Positions 12,124-24,265 of a stretch of 64,000 nt of DNA are shown in pieces. The stretch comes from Adineta vaga (lineage: Eukaryota; Rotifera), in NCBI GenBank assembly GCA_021613535.1, contig CP075496.1, forward strand, positions 13,392,001-13,456,000, in the 5' to 3' direction. Every line of letters starts with the position of its first letter. Position 1 is the stretch's first letter. The notes below the pieces were generated by a model that worked only from the letters and a program-made list of their open reading frames with translations, searched no databases and was not told the DNA's origin. The translations under genes and the position numbers were made by a program.

Positions 12124-13590
12124 TTAGAATTCCATTTCTTCTATGGCTTTATCAATTAATAATTGTAAACGAGTCATATTTATCTTAATAGATGCAACTT
12201 CTCGAGTATCGGACGCACCTGGAAAATCAAATTCATAATCTTGTGGTCCATACACCTGATAATACTGTTTTCGAACATGAGGTATATGATTAAGAAAAGC
12301 TCCGTCCATTGAAGCACTTTGACCGTATGCATAACCATGTGGTTTAGTGACATAATAATCCATTACTATTGCATGTGCACCATGTGGTAGCAGTGGTATG
12401 ATCATTGAAACACCACCACATGGCGTAATTAAAATAGTGGAATGTAATAGCTTCTCAATCTGTCGATTAAATGGAACAGTATGCCATTCGATCACTTCAG
12501 TAGATATATTTGGATAAGTTTCTCGAACAAACTTCTCTACTTCTTCTAGGTTTGCAATGGCACGATGTCTTTTTGCTCCAAAATGCTTCGTTATAGAATC
12601 CGACTTATTAGTAATAATAATATGATGCTGTTTTGGCACAAAATTAGGATCAAATCCGTTATATTGTATCATTTTTGATCTCCAATTATAGTAAAGTATT
12701 TCACGTCCATGATATTGTTTCACTTCTGGTTTTGGAAAAGCATACATTTGTCCTCCAAGAACCAAACTATCAAAACATATATAGTTTGTTTTAAAAGATT
12801 CTATATAAGTTTCAAATTGTACCATAGGATTTTCACTTAACGCAGGTATTACATATTTATGATACGTACGGAACAGACTCGTATTATCTATTTTGTTATA
12901 ATGCATAATGATCAGGTTTCGATCTTTTATATTTAGTCGATCCATTGAATATGAAATCGAACCAAGATCTTCCCATAGTCCATGTCCTATGCTACCTGAA
13001 GCGAAACGTGTCTGTGTAAGAGTATGTATTTGTTGAAGTCTTGTCAAGTTTTTCGTTGGATATGTTTCGTCAGTAATGTATGGTGCCCATGATGTGTCTC
13101 CGCCCACCATAAGTGACACAAACGGAGATGGCTTACCATCTATGCCAAATTGATATAGCATGCCTTTCGATGAGTCATAGAAAAGTGGCTTTGGTTTAGT
13201 TTGAGGTAGTCGAAAATAATCAAATCTGCTACCAATTTTATTATAACAGACATTGTAAAATACACAGAGACGTTCTTTCCATGCTCCATAATCATTTTCA
13301 TTTCCAGTGCATGTAAATTTGGAGAAATATTGACTTGTATTTTGTTGTAAATAAGATATTGCTATTTCATTGTGGAATATGTGTTTTTTAGTGAAACTCG
13401 TTGTTTCTTTGTTATTGTTAATTATACAGCTTCTGTATGAAGATGCAAGATTTGATCTAATTGAAGTATTGAAAAACAATGGAGATACAACAGCTCCAAT
13501 AGTAGCTGAAATTATTACGAGGATAATCTCTTTTTTATAGTAAAATCGTAGTTTATCATTTGATTCTTGTTTTATAAGTGGTTCATGCAT
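12124..13590 (-). CDS. GT61-like glycosyltransferase, type II membrane protein
   Basis: Single-exon 488-aa protein. After about 20 cytosolic residues comes one membrane segment (EIILVIISATIGAVVSPLFF), the type II topology of Golgi enzymes. Near the C-terminus, LITPCGGVSMIIPLLPHGAH followed by AIVM lines up with the sugar-nucleotide-binding core of GT61/EOGT-like transferases (typically GPHGAGL-x5-F-x-PPG-x3-IE). The His-Gly-Ala-Gly core is altered here to Cys-Gly-Gly-Val, so activity is uncertain. Several N-glycosylation sequons lie in the lumenal part. A 3' splice-site-like TAG lies 22 nt before the ATG. The family call is moderate; the acceptor and donor sugars cannot be inferred. Confidence 0.55.
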   Translation of the reverse strand: MHEPLIKQESNDKLRFYYKKEIILVIISATIGAVVSPLFFNTSIRSNLASSYRSCIINNNKETTSFTKKHIFHNEIAISYLQQNTSQYFSKFTCTGNENDYGAWKERLCVFYNVCYNKIGSRFDYFRLPQTKPKPLFYDSSKGMLYQFGIDGKPSPFVSLMVGGDTSWAPYITDETYPTKNLTRLQQIHTLTQTRFASGSIGHGLWEDLGSISYSMDRLNIKDRNLIIMHYNKIDNTSLFRTYHKYVIPALSENPMVQFETYIESFKTNYICFDSLVLGGQMYAFPKPEVKQYHGREILYYNWRSKMIQYNGFDPNFVPKQHHIIITNKSDSITKHFGAKRHRAIANLEEVEKFVRETYPNISTEVIEWHTVPFNRQIEKLLHSTILITPCGGVSMIIPLLPHGAHAIVMDYYVTKPHGYAYGQSASMDGAFLNHIPHVRKQYYQVYGPQDYEFDFPGASDTREVASIKINMTRLQLLIDKAIEEMEF

Positions 13591-14798
13591 TTCGGCAAAT
13601 GATAATTTGATCTACAAAATATAATGGAGACAAATATATTATGACTAAAGACCCACCACTGTACCAATTTCTTCGTGCGTTTGTTATCAGTAATAGTAAA
13701 TCTATTAATATCAATCGTTGGCAAATGATCTGACATGACATCTTCTAATTATATTTCAGAAAATGAAAATTTCTTAGAACTGAATATAGTCTCATTGTAG
13801 AATTTATAATTATATCCAAAAGTTACATTAATAGAAATCCTATGAAAGTGCACGGTGATCTGTGTGTTCAAAACTGAGATGAACACGAGCCGGACTTTCC
13901 AAAATATAAGCCGAACCGAACCAAGTTACATATTTTTAAACATTCTCTTAGTAATAAATAAAATTGTTTATCGTTACTTGCAGTTCATTCGACTTGTTCG
14001 TTGGAGTGATTTTTCGCGTAAAAATGCATTGCCTTAAGGTCCACAATTTTATTTATTTTAAAGATGATACTCGTCGTCGAGAGAAATATTATCGAAAAAT
14101 AGGACTAGAAATGGATGTAAAAGAAACAGAGATGAAAGTCAGATCAGAACAAGTAGTACTTCACCGGCTGCTGGAGAAGTTTGTATTTCTCTTCGCTATT
14201 AGTGAATTTTTCAAGTTTTCGCAAATCTTTGAAAGTCCTTGAGAAGATCCTTTGGAATTAAAAGAATTCCACTTAAATTCTAGATGGTTTTAGAAAAATT
14301 AAGAAGAGATGAGAAAACTTTGAAATATTTTTGACCAACCTCTATACTTTTCAAAAATATAGGAAAAACGTCGATCCTCGGATATTGTTCGCATTCGTGT
14401 GGTTCTGCATAAAGATTTACAACTTGGACATCTGACTTTTTATAAACTAACTTTTCGATAATTTTCGACTGGGTATTATTAGATTCGGCAGTGCGACTTT
14501 GGTGAATAACATGCCTGCAAAATTATCAACGATATCTTGTAATCATACATCTACAGCATATATAATCGCATGTAGTTTTAAACGTTCTACCACAAATATC
14601 TTTGATCTTCAGCTCATGATTTCATGTTTCAAGTTTTTCAACTTAAAAATAGAAGTATGAAATCAATTTAGTGATAATTACACATATGCTAGCATATGTA
14701 TTAATCTTAGATACATTGGTTTGGTTGCGACGCTGAACCGAATTGCCCCATTCTTTTGCTCGAAAGTACTGGTATCTGCTGAAATATATGGTATGCTA

Positions 14799-14858
14799 AA
14801 AACAAAAAAGGAGTTCTTCGAAATCTAAGAGGGTTTCGAAGAACTCCTTTTTTGTTTT
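14799..14858. repeat. Perfect 25-bp inverted repeat with 10-nt spacer
   Basis: The arm at 14799-14823 is the exact reverse complement of the arm at 14834-14858, with a 10-nt loop. The right arm ends in a T-rich run. Transcribed from either strand it would fold into a very stable hairpin. It could be a hairpin small-RNA precursor, the residue of a miniature inverted-repeat element, or a cruciform-forming site. Confidence 0.85.
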
Positions 14859-17800
14859 CCGTGTAGCGGTTGCAGTGTTAGTGGTCGTCCTACCATGTTT
14901 TATTTCGTTTCTAATACTTACTACCATTGTACTGTTAAACCTATGCCTTTTTCACTCAGCTGAAATAAATAAAAACACTTAACTGTCGTAAGAAATGAAA
15001 AATCGCGTCTGCTGAAAAAGAAACTAAATAATACATGATTTTCTTGTGCTCCTTGATTGTGATTCATGTGTTTTCATCCATCACGAATAATGTTCTCGTA
15101 AAGACTGTTCTTATATCTCACATCTACAACTCCGCTTTTCATCTAAGACCATGGTGACGATCGTCTTGTTTATTAAATAGAGAAAATGTTAAGCATAAAG
15201 AGAATCATTGATGAACCGTTCTGAGGGTAGGGATGCATCCAGTTCAACGTTTTGGTATAAGTTTCGGGCTCGGTACACTTTTAATTCAGTGAAATGTATG
15301 AAAAGCAAACGAAAACTGTCTCAAGAGGTATGCTATTGCTAAAAAAGAAAGAGAGAAAAGACAGTGCGCAGTCACATTTCTCTAGCAGTTGCAAGGCCAC
15401 TTAACGTCCACAATATGTAAATAATCAGAAAAAAGTTCTGTTTTTTTTCACATTCTGAGATGAATATTGAAAGACATTTACCTCACTTCTAAAAAAGAGT
15501 GGTACGAGGATGTAGATTGCAAAATCATTAGTTTTCATACCACCAAACGATAACGGAATATTTGTTTAATATAATTCTGCTAGATATGAGTAAATACAAA
15601 TTACCAGTCGCATTTTCCCTCACTCAAGAATCAAATTTAAGTTTTATTTGTAACGCTTCTATATATATAGAGAGAGATAGATAGCTCGGAAAAATCAATG
15701 TTTGCTTGAAGTTTCAATCGAAATAGAAAGTTAAATATGAACAAGGATTTTTCTTCTCTTTGGTCTTCCGATAATAACATTTATAATTCATGAAGCTCGG
15801 GCATTACAGCCAAATAGAATGATCGTTATATTATACCAAGTGGGAATCAATGGTTTTTTTATTTGCACTTATGAGTCTTTTTGAAGAAGATGAAGCATTT
15901 GCAATCATCGAGCTACTACAGATGAATTATTTGACATTATGTGCAGAATTGACAGAAATTAAGAAAACATTTTTTTCAAATTGTAGACGCACCGCGTATC
16001 TTGGTAGAAAATTTTGACAATTCTGCCATTTTTCTCGTTGTTCAAGTAATGACAAATAAATTATGTGTCATTCAGTGTAGTTTCGATGATCAAATACTAT
16101 TTACTACAGTGCATTGGTCAATAACGATAAAGATTTTCCCATATCCTCAAATATTTCTTTGTTTAGTCTTTATTTGTAAACGTTAATTGTACTCCATGAT
16201 TTTTTTGGAATTATAAGAAACTATGTCAAGCATTGAATTAGAAAACTTTTCCAATTTAAAACTCTTTGATAGAAGCTTCTTCCTGTGTAGATTCGCATTG
16301 TATGAAATTTCTGGAAACTCCTTGCGGACGGTTGCTCAAGAGACATGATTCTTTACTTTTAGTTATTTGTCCTATGAATTTGTAGAAAATAATTTGATTA
16401 AAACCAAAATTCGTGATACATTGATATTTTCATTTTAGTTCGCAGCACATATCATGAAACTATCTGAATTCTATACTTATTTATTTATATGAAGATTTTT
16501 CAATAAAATATTAGTCTTTATTTAAGTTATATCATTTTATAATATGCAATATTATTGAGAATATCAATTATTACTATAATCTGTTATTTTTTTTCATCTT
16601 CAATTGAAATATTTTGATTATACTTTATATGATTCACCTTCAAAGAAAATTTATGCCGTAGTCGACAGTGACAATATCTTCAAACTTTAAACTCATTCAC
16701 ACATGGTTCATTACTCATGTTAGCAGTATACATACATAACGAACGAACTTCATTTCTTCGATAAAACACCTCAAATTTTCATATTGATACCTTCGATTGA
16801 TTTAGTCTTGAATATATATGTATATATCTTCTGCTTCATTTGACATGTAGTGTGAATACAGTTGCCCGAGCTTTTTAAGTAATTTTCGATTATTCTGAAA
16901 GCATAATTTAGTGTCGTGCAAATCGAATGAGATGAAATCTGTTTGTGCAGATATTATACTTCAAACAATATTTTTCTACGAAGAAAGGTTTTTCTTTGTT
17001 AAATATCATCATCAATACCTATTTATGAATGACAATCATTTTCTCAATCGACCATAAATCTCTCAAATAAAATGTAAAACTCTAATTGGAGGACATAAAA
17101 AATTCTTTTTTTTTCTTTTCGAATTTGACTGATTTATAGATCTTTTTCCGTTCTTTTGAATAACCGTTGATAAAAGCTTGTGATAAATTAATCCTATTAA
17201 ATCGTTGCGCAAACAATCGACAAGAGAGCGTATGTATATGTCGCACGCTTGCCTATCCGATGACATTCGTAAAGCAACGATAACAGCGACGAAATTGGAG
17301 ATGCCAAATGAGCAAGTAATCCTATCAAACCTAAAAGGATAGAGAGTGAATACTCAAAGCTGTCATATGCTTGTATATTGATGTTGTTTTTAAATAGGAG
17401 ACGAAGAAGGAAGAAGAGAGAATGAAATTGAAGAAAAAAAGTAAAATATGACGATCGATGAGATATAGCAATTCATATGCCATACGCACACTTGAATCAA
17501 TCCACTTTACTTTTGCACTACATTTAGTAGATTTCTTGTAATGTATAGACAAGAACGACACAAACGTCGACAAGGTTGTTTTTATTATGCTTCGACCGAT
17601 ATGATTTCTCTTACAAGCATGATCATCATCTAACAACTGTTCTCTCCTCTCAAGAGCAGTATGTGCTTGCAAGCCAGCAAGAAACAGAGAGAGAGAGAAT
17701 GATGGCGAAATTTTATCTTGAAGTAAGAGAAGAGGGAGAGAGATTCTTACAGTTCTTATCACGATTCATGCATATATACTATAGCACATTTTACTATCAA

Positions 17801-18713
17801 GTGGAAAGCAAAAGAAGGAGGGGGCAATTATAGATGCAACCACGCTTTGAACATATTCTTGTATAAAGAAAAAAAAGAAAGAAAAGAAGGTAGAAGAAGA
17901 AAAAAAATCGAATTATCGGCTAATGGAAAAATATTGTATTTCCCTTACTCTCGTTTGTCATTCACACGTCAGTATTTTTATCCAATCATATTTTAACACA
18001 AAATATTTGTTGCATGCTTAATAGTAGAGATTTTTTTTTCAAATAGTCAAAAAAATATATTTTTTTGAAGTAGAAATAATTATATTACATTATTACAAAA
18101 AAAAACATCGATACAGCAAGTTTATTATCAAGTAATAACAAACATATTCATGAGGTGTACATATATATGTATATGGATGATTAAATGTCGCATGGTTTCG
18201 TTTTTTTTCCTATTAAACAAACAAAACATCAGCAAAATGTGAAATTTGAATATGAATGTTATTATAATATAAAATGAACTCGAAAAGAACAGAACAGAAC
18301 ATAAATTTTCTTATTGTTCACTCTTTATATGATATACGAATGACACTTGCCCGCTTCGCAACTAATAGGTCACCCGATCAATAATTAGACTAGCTGTAAA
18401 ACAGACCATATAGAAGTTTTACTTTCTTCTCTTTCTTCTTCTTCTTCCATAAATTCATCGGATCAATTCATAACAATAGTAGCGGTGAAGACTGCACGAA
18501 AAAGAAAATTTCAATCACGATTCTTTTGCTTTGGGCTGTCTCTTTTTTTCAGTCATTCTGTGGGTATGTAGCGGAATGAATGAATAAATGAATGAATGAG
18601 TTGAATAGCAAAGGAGAGCGCCGTAAGGTTCATGTCAATTTCACTAGAACATTTTTCGTTTCATATACGACAAGAAAACAGTGAAAGGAGGAGAGAAAGC
18701 GAAAGAAGAAGCG

Positions 18714-18735
18714 AAGGAGGAGGAGGAGGAGGAGG
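18714..18735. repeat. AGG trinucleotide microsatellite
   Basis: A run of GGA/AGG units inside a longer purine-only stretch from about 18680 to 18750. Confidence 0.85.
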
Positions 18736-18969
18736 TTAAAGAGAGAGGAACACCACTGGCATCAATTGAGTATCAATCAATTTAAAAAACCCCCTATCTC
18801 GTGATTACTTGAGCTTTTTACAATATGTATTCACGCAGTGTATACTGGTATCGTACTCAAATAAGAGCATGAATGAATGATGCAATAAAGAACAACGATG
18901 AGGTAGAGTATAAAGAATCCACTGTACACATTGTAAGACATAGCTGAATAAATTAGAACAGAGACATAG

Positions 18970-18996
18970 ACGCACACGCACGCACGCACGCACACA
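18970..18996. repeat. ACGC/AC simple repeat
   Basis: Tandem CGCA units grading into a CA dinucleotide run. Confidence 0.8.
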
Positions 18997-19081
18997 CAAA
19001 AACACATATTTAATGATTATCATTCATTCTCGCTTTTTCATCATCTCATCATCACAGTATTGCTTAGTCGATTTGGTTTTC

Positions 19082-19084
<3 letters not shown>

Positions 19085-19110
<26 letters not shown>
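19085..19110. repeat. TA dinucleotide microsatellite
   Basis: About 26 nt of uninterrupted AT/TA just beyond the stop codon of the first FoxA gene. A second short TA run lies in that gene's intron near 19591-19602. Confidence 0.9.
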
Positions 19111-19118
<8 letters not shown>

Positions 19119-19147
19119 TTTCGCTTTGTTGCTGTCTTGTTATGTCT

Positions 19148-20746
19148 CTAAAGCCGAACCGGCTGTTGAAAGTCAACAACATTGTTGCTTGATATAACTG
19201 TTGATGAAGATGTCGGAGGAAATTGTGTAAAATAATAGGGAGATGATCCTTGCGGATGAAGTGAATTAGTTGATGATGATGGTGATGATTCAGCTGGATA
19301 ATAATTTGTTGTATTTGTGGATGTTGAACCATTATTAGAATAGACAATATCGGTTGGTGTTGTACTAGATGGAAATGGTTGTAAATTAGCATAAATAGGA
19401 GTGTGAGGAATTGAAATAAAACGTTGTTGCTGTTGTTGTTCACTTGAATAAAGTGGATGTGAATGATGATGAAGATGATGAGTAGGATGATGTTGAGTTT
19501 GAGGAGAACGAGGAACTGATTGGCATGTTTCATGCTGTTTAGATGAAGGAGAAATGAGAACACCGTTACCTATAAAAAAAAGATCGATTTTATATATATA
19601 TATACAATTATTTTTCTTTCATTTTTGAAACTTACCATTTTGTTGATGAAAGGCATCTTCACTTGTTGATAAAAGTTTTGGTATAGGTGCAGTAAAATGA
19701 TTTATAGTAACATTTGAATGATTCAATGAAATATGTGTTGGAGTTGATGATGACGTTCTTGTTAATGGCATATGAACTTGACTATCCATTAACATCGATT
19801 GATGATGTTCATCATCTCTTATATTGCCATTTTCAATTGATTCATTTTCATCTTCATCATCATCATCATCATCATCAGATACATCACTATTTGATGCTAA
19901 TGGATCAGTTTTATTCATATTTGTTGATGTAATACCCGATGTTGATTGTTGTTGTCCATTATTAGATGTTCGTGATCGACTTTTCGATGCTTGTTTTGTA
20001 CATTTGAAACGTTTTTGTCGTCGTAAATAACAACCATTTTCAAACATATTTCCAGCATCCGGATGTAATGTCCAATATGAACCTTTACCAGGACGATCAG
20101 GTCCACGTGGAACTTTAACAAAACAATCATTAAATGATAATGAATGACGAATAGAATTTTGCCAACGTTGTTGATTTTGTCGATAGTATGGAAATACATT
20201 CATAATAAATGAATAAATATCATTCAATGTGACCATTCCTGTTGGTGCATGTTGTATTGCCATTGTAATTAAACTGATATATGAATACGGTGGTTTCGAT
20301 GGTGTATTACCACGTCGATTCCCAGATGGTGCATTTGTTGTGGTCGTCGATTGTTGACGTGATACTAAATCGTTATTGTTTTTTTCTACTGAATGATTGA
20401 CATCATAAGGTGATTGTGTTAACATATAACTCGATGATTGTAATGGTTGTGAATTGTCATAATAATGCATTGTTGGTGTCTCTAATTCAATTTTTGTCGT
20501 TGGAAGTGATTGAACAGGTACAAGAGTTGCATAATTTAAATGTTGTGATTCAGCAATGATATGTCGTTGTTGTTGTTGTTGTTGCGACAGTAACGATGAT
20601 GATGATGATGATTGTGGTGGTGGTGGTGGTAGTAGTGGTGATTGAATATGTAGAAGTTCATTTAATTCTGGTTTAAATTCAGGTGTAGTATTATTTGATG
20701 ATGATGATGTCGATTCATCTCCGATACTAGTATGATGATTGTGCAT
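19148..20746 (-). CDS. FoxA-type forkhead transcription factor, copy 1
   Basis: Two exons (19636-20746 and 19148-19569) join in phase to 510 aa. A complete forkhead domain lies at about residues 150-245. It runs from [15 protein letters not shown] through [40 protein letters not shown] and [20 protein letters not shown]. The closing [18 protein letters not shown] signature is typical of FoxA/HNF3, pioneer factors of endoderm and foregut. Flanks are low-complexity, with Ser, Gln, His and Pro runs and an acidic Asp/Glu stretch after the domain. I do not see the conserved C-terminal FoxA region II in this copy, so it is the more diverged member of the pair. The single intron falls in the C-terminal tail, not in the forkhead box. 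The gene ends ...DFQQPVRL. Confidence 0.85.
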
Positions 20747-23061
20747 TCTGACTCTTGTTCTTCTCTGAATTCTTTTTTTTTTGTTTGACTTTTATTTTTC
20801 TTCTTTTTCTCTTCTCGTTTATGTGAAAAAAAAAGAGAACATACACAAAGTCAATAAGTATTTGGATTGATGGATAGTGGTGATCGTTGTCGTCGTCTCG
20901 ACCACTATTTGATCATCATTTAAAAATTAAAGGATATCTTGCTTGTTCGCGTGTATTGTAGACAACGTCAATTCGAATACAAACAAATCTTTCGACGAGA
21001 ACGATGACGGCAACAACAACCAATGCAACGAATCCTCGTCGAGCAAAGAGAGAAAAACGGAAATGAATCCCTCAAGTAAAAAGTCTGCTTTCTATTCTCT
21101 CCTTTTTCTCTCTTTCTCTCTATCGTGTTCTTTTTTTCTTCTCTCGTCGTTTGTCGTCGTACAGCACGATCAAAAGCTCTTCTCGTCGTCTTCTTCTTCT
21201 TCTTCTTTTTTCCTCTATTCAACGACATTTTGCTGCATATAAGCGCCCGCTTTTATTATAATTCAGCTATTCAACGGACGAATCAGTTCTTCTCTTTTCT
21301 TGCACACTTTTAACCATTACAGACAAGCAGAAAAAAAAAGAAAGCGAGAACGAGAAAAAAAGAAAAGAAAGAAATCGAGAGTACGTGCTATTTCGTCTAA
21401 AAATGTCGTCACTATAGTGTGCAGTTGAGTTACAATGAATTGTCAAGAAAAACCTGAGTCAAGAAGCAAAAGAGAAAAAAACATACGAGAGAGAGAGACG
21501 AAGAAGGGAGGGTTTGATTTCTTATCTATGTAAATGACGAGAAAAGAGGTGAAAAAAAAGCAAAGGCTAAGACTCAGACACAAACAGTCCTTTTTTTGTA
21601 ATACGTAAAAAAGAAGAAAAAATCTCGTTATATGATTCGTCAAAAAAAAAAGAAATGCGTTTTTTTCTTTAAAGACGGACTTTCCTGACGAATGAAAAGA
21701 AAACAGTAAAAACGAGCTATTCTTATCAGTTGAAGGAGAATATTATGTATGTAGACTTGTTGTTAAGATTGATATGAAGATAAATATGCGAATGAACAAC
21801 TTTTTTTTCTCTATGTGAAAAGATAATCTCTGATCATTTGAATTTCTCTTCTTTTCCGTTATCGTTTGTTTATTACAACTTACCTTTAGAAATAATTATC
21901 AATTTTGAAATTAGACTTGTTGATGCTGTACTTGTCAAAAGTATCCTATGTTGTACTATACTCATTTGTTCGTGTTGAATGTATATTTGTGTGTGCACTA
22001 CTAACTATGTGAGCAAGTAGTGAAGAAAAAAACGAGAGAAATTCTGTGTACATACGTCTCACTACTACTAAAGTTTTGTTTGTTGTAAATAGAGCGTCTC
22101 GTCGACACACATACATACAATGTGTAAAAAGAAGAGAAAGTTTCACTGAGCGAACATACATCACAGGAAGACGAGAGAGGGATACGAGAGAGACACAAGT
22201 CGAACCTAATAGTAGCACAAATTTTTTGTACTTGTCATTATTCGTTATGTGCACATATGTGTGTCAAGAATAAATACATATAATAGGGAACAAATATTTG
22301 CTCAAAGACGACGCAGAAAAGTAGTTCTTCATTATAATATAACTGTAAGTGAATAGGAGAAATGCTTTCTGTCGTCATCATCATCATCATCAAATGGAAA
22401 TTTATAAAGAAAGAACAACAAACTAACAGATTTCAAATTATTCTGATTATCAGTAAAGCTGCTCATTTTCTTTGCGAAAAAGAAAAAACAAGCCGATATC
22501 AATAGATAGTTAGTCAACAAAAGAATCCTATCGATTACATGATATAAGAGATATTCTTTCACAAACGGATGTCACATATCGCATAGACAAAATTTTCTTC
22601 ATTTCTGCTTTTTCCTTCTCCAACCATATGTTCATATTCGTATATGCCTGTATAGCGAGAGAGAGAGTGAAAGCGGAAGACTAATCCTTCTTGCACGTAC
22701 ATATTTTTCATTGTTTGCTGAACGTGCATATATTGGAGCTACCTGTCTGATGAAAATTGATAACCAAGACGAAGAAAAAAAAAGATCAATCAAGATTTTG
22801 ACAATCATGTCTTTCTGTAGCTGAGAATAAGAAATTGCACATATAGATATATAGAGATATATTGACATACGCACACACATACATACGCACAAAGTATATT
22901 GAGAAGACAGAAAACAAAAAAAAACGAAGAAATAGAAGAAAAACACCGCGTAGAATTTGATCATAATTTGTATTTTTTGGTTGTTTTGTATTATGTATGG
23001 AAATTAAGAAAGAGACTAGGTTAAATTTGAAGAAAGAAAGAGAGAGAGAGAAACAACGATA
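20747..23061. other. Spacer between the two FoxA genes
   Basis: About 2.3 kb, containing the promoter and 5' UTR of copy 1 and the 3' region of copy 2. Dominated by Ser/Arg/Phe-like low-complexity open frames on both strands, TC-rich and GA-rich strings, and short ATC repeats (near 22372-22390). No credible gene. Confidence 0.5.
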
Positions 23062-24265
23062 TTAAGAGGGTGAATTGGTATTATTATTAGTGTAATAATA
23101 ATTATTGGTATTTGTTGGATCCAAATAATTACTTGTTGTTTCATGACCAGTCATTGTTGAATAGAATGATTTGAAATCTGCTTGACCACTGATAAGATCA
23201 TCGATTCGAAATGTACCAGGTGGTGGAATTTGATGTAAAAATGCTGCTGCTGCGGCTGACGTTGTTGTTGGATCAATTGCATGAAAATATTGAGGATTAT
23301 GTTCGGAAGTTAAATATTGTAGACCATTATTATTTGGGTCATAATTTTGAGATGGATAGATGGATGAAGATGTTGGATGATGATGATGATGATATTCTGT
23401 TTTAATCATAGGCATTGGTTCATTCGAATAGGTTGTTTGTGATGGGAGTTGTGAATATTGTTGCTGAGGATGGTGATAATATTGTTGTGCTAATGGAAGA
23501 GTTAAAGATTCGGATGCTGTCGCTTGTCGTGGTGATGAACCTGGTGAATCAAGTCTTCCCATTGTATTATCGGATAATGGTGATGATGATGAATGAGATT
23601 TATTTAGATTTAAATTGCCTATTTTATCTTTAGTTGTTGTTTTGGATTTATTTGGATCTCTTGTTCTATCTTTGACTTTGAAACGTTTCTGTCGTCGTAA
23701 ATAACAACCATTTTCAAACATATTTCCACTATCAGGATGTAATGTCCAAAACGAACCTTTACCTGGACGTTCACTACTACGTGGAACTTTAATAAAACAA
23801 TCATTAAATGATAATGAATGGCGAATGGAATTTTGCCAACGTTGTTGATTTTGTCGGTAATATGCATAACGATCTTGAATATATTGATAGATTTGTGATA
23901 GAGTACACATACGATCGGGTGAACCATTGATAGCATGAGTAATTAATGAAATATCTTAAAAAGAAGAGAAAAAAAGAATATTCAATAATAAATTTGTCAA
24001 TCTTTTCTATTCGTTTATATAACTTACAAGAATAGGGTGGTTTGGATGCTGCATATCGCCGTGCATAACCAAGACTAGCGGGAGGAGGAGGTGGTTGTAA
24101 TGATGAATTATTTGGTGATGTTTGTTGAATTGGATTATTATTATTGGCAGCAGATATTTGCGTTAAGTAAGCTCCATTATTTGATGGCCAAAGATCAGCT
24201 AGATTCGGATTTCCATCGAGTTCATTTGAAGGTATTAATGAATATGACGACGTATTACGATCCAT
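23062..24265 (-). CDS. FoxA-type forkhead transcription factor, copy 2
   Basis: Two exons (24028-24265, 23062-23954) join in phase to 376 aa. The only intron splits the forkhead box: exon 1 ends in SKPPYS plus one base, and exon 2 opens [17 protein letters not shown]. The domain continues with [40 protein letters not shown] and [12 protein letters not shown]. Near the C-terminus, [11 protein letters not shown] followed by DFKSFYSTM resembles conserved FoxA region II, which supports a true FoxA. A Ser/Thr-rich linker with SSPRQ and several His/Gln runs separates the two. Divergence in helix 2-3 of the forkhead box ([20 protein letters not shown]) sets it apart from copy 1. Both genes lie head to tail. 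Confidence 0.88.

Larger units (their letters stand above)
13591..19147. other. Large gene-poor region downstream of the FoxA pair
   Basis: About 5.5 kb with no supported coding gene. It holds microsatellites (AGG tract 18714-18735, ACGC/AC tract about 18970-18996, TA tract 19085-19110), purine-rich strings and a perfect hairpin at 14799-14858. Small open frames at 13855-14242 and 16001-16186 have neither splice context nor recognisable sequence. Long spacers next to developmental transcription factors often carry enhancers, but none can be shown here. Confidence 0.5.

Noticed and set aside
13855-14242. Two overlapping open frames
   Set aside because: No family resemblance, no splice context, and composition like the surrounding AT-rich DNA.
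20943-21643. Several open frames rich in Ser, Phe, Lys and Arg on both strands
   Set aside because: Products of TTC/GAA low-complexity DNA upstream of a FoxA gene, not genes.
21870-21884. A 15-nt match to the bdelloid spliced-leader sequence as I remember it
   Set aside because: The match stops before the leader's 3' end and no GT donor follows, so it cannot be a working SL RNA gene. AT-rich chance match, and my recall of the leader is unverified.
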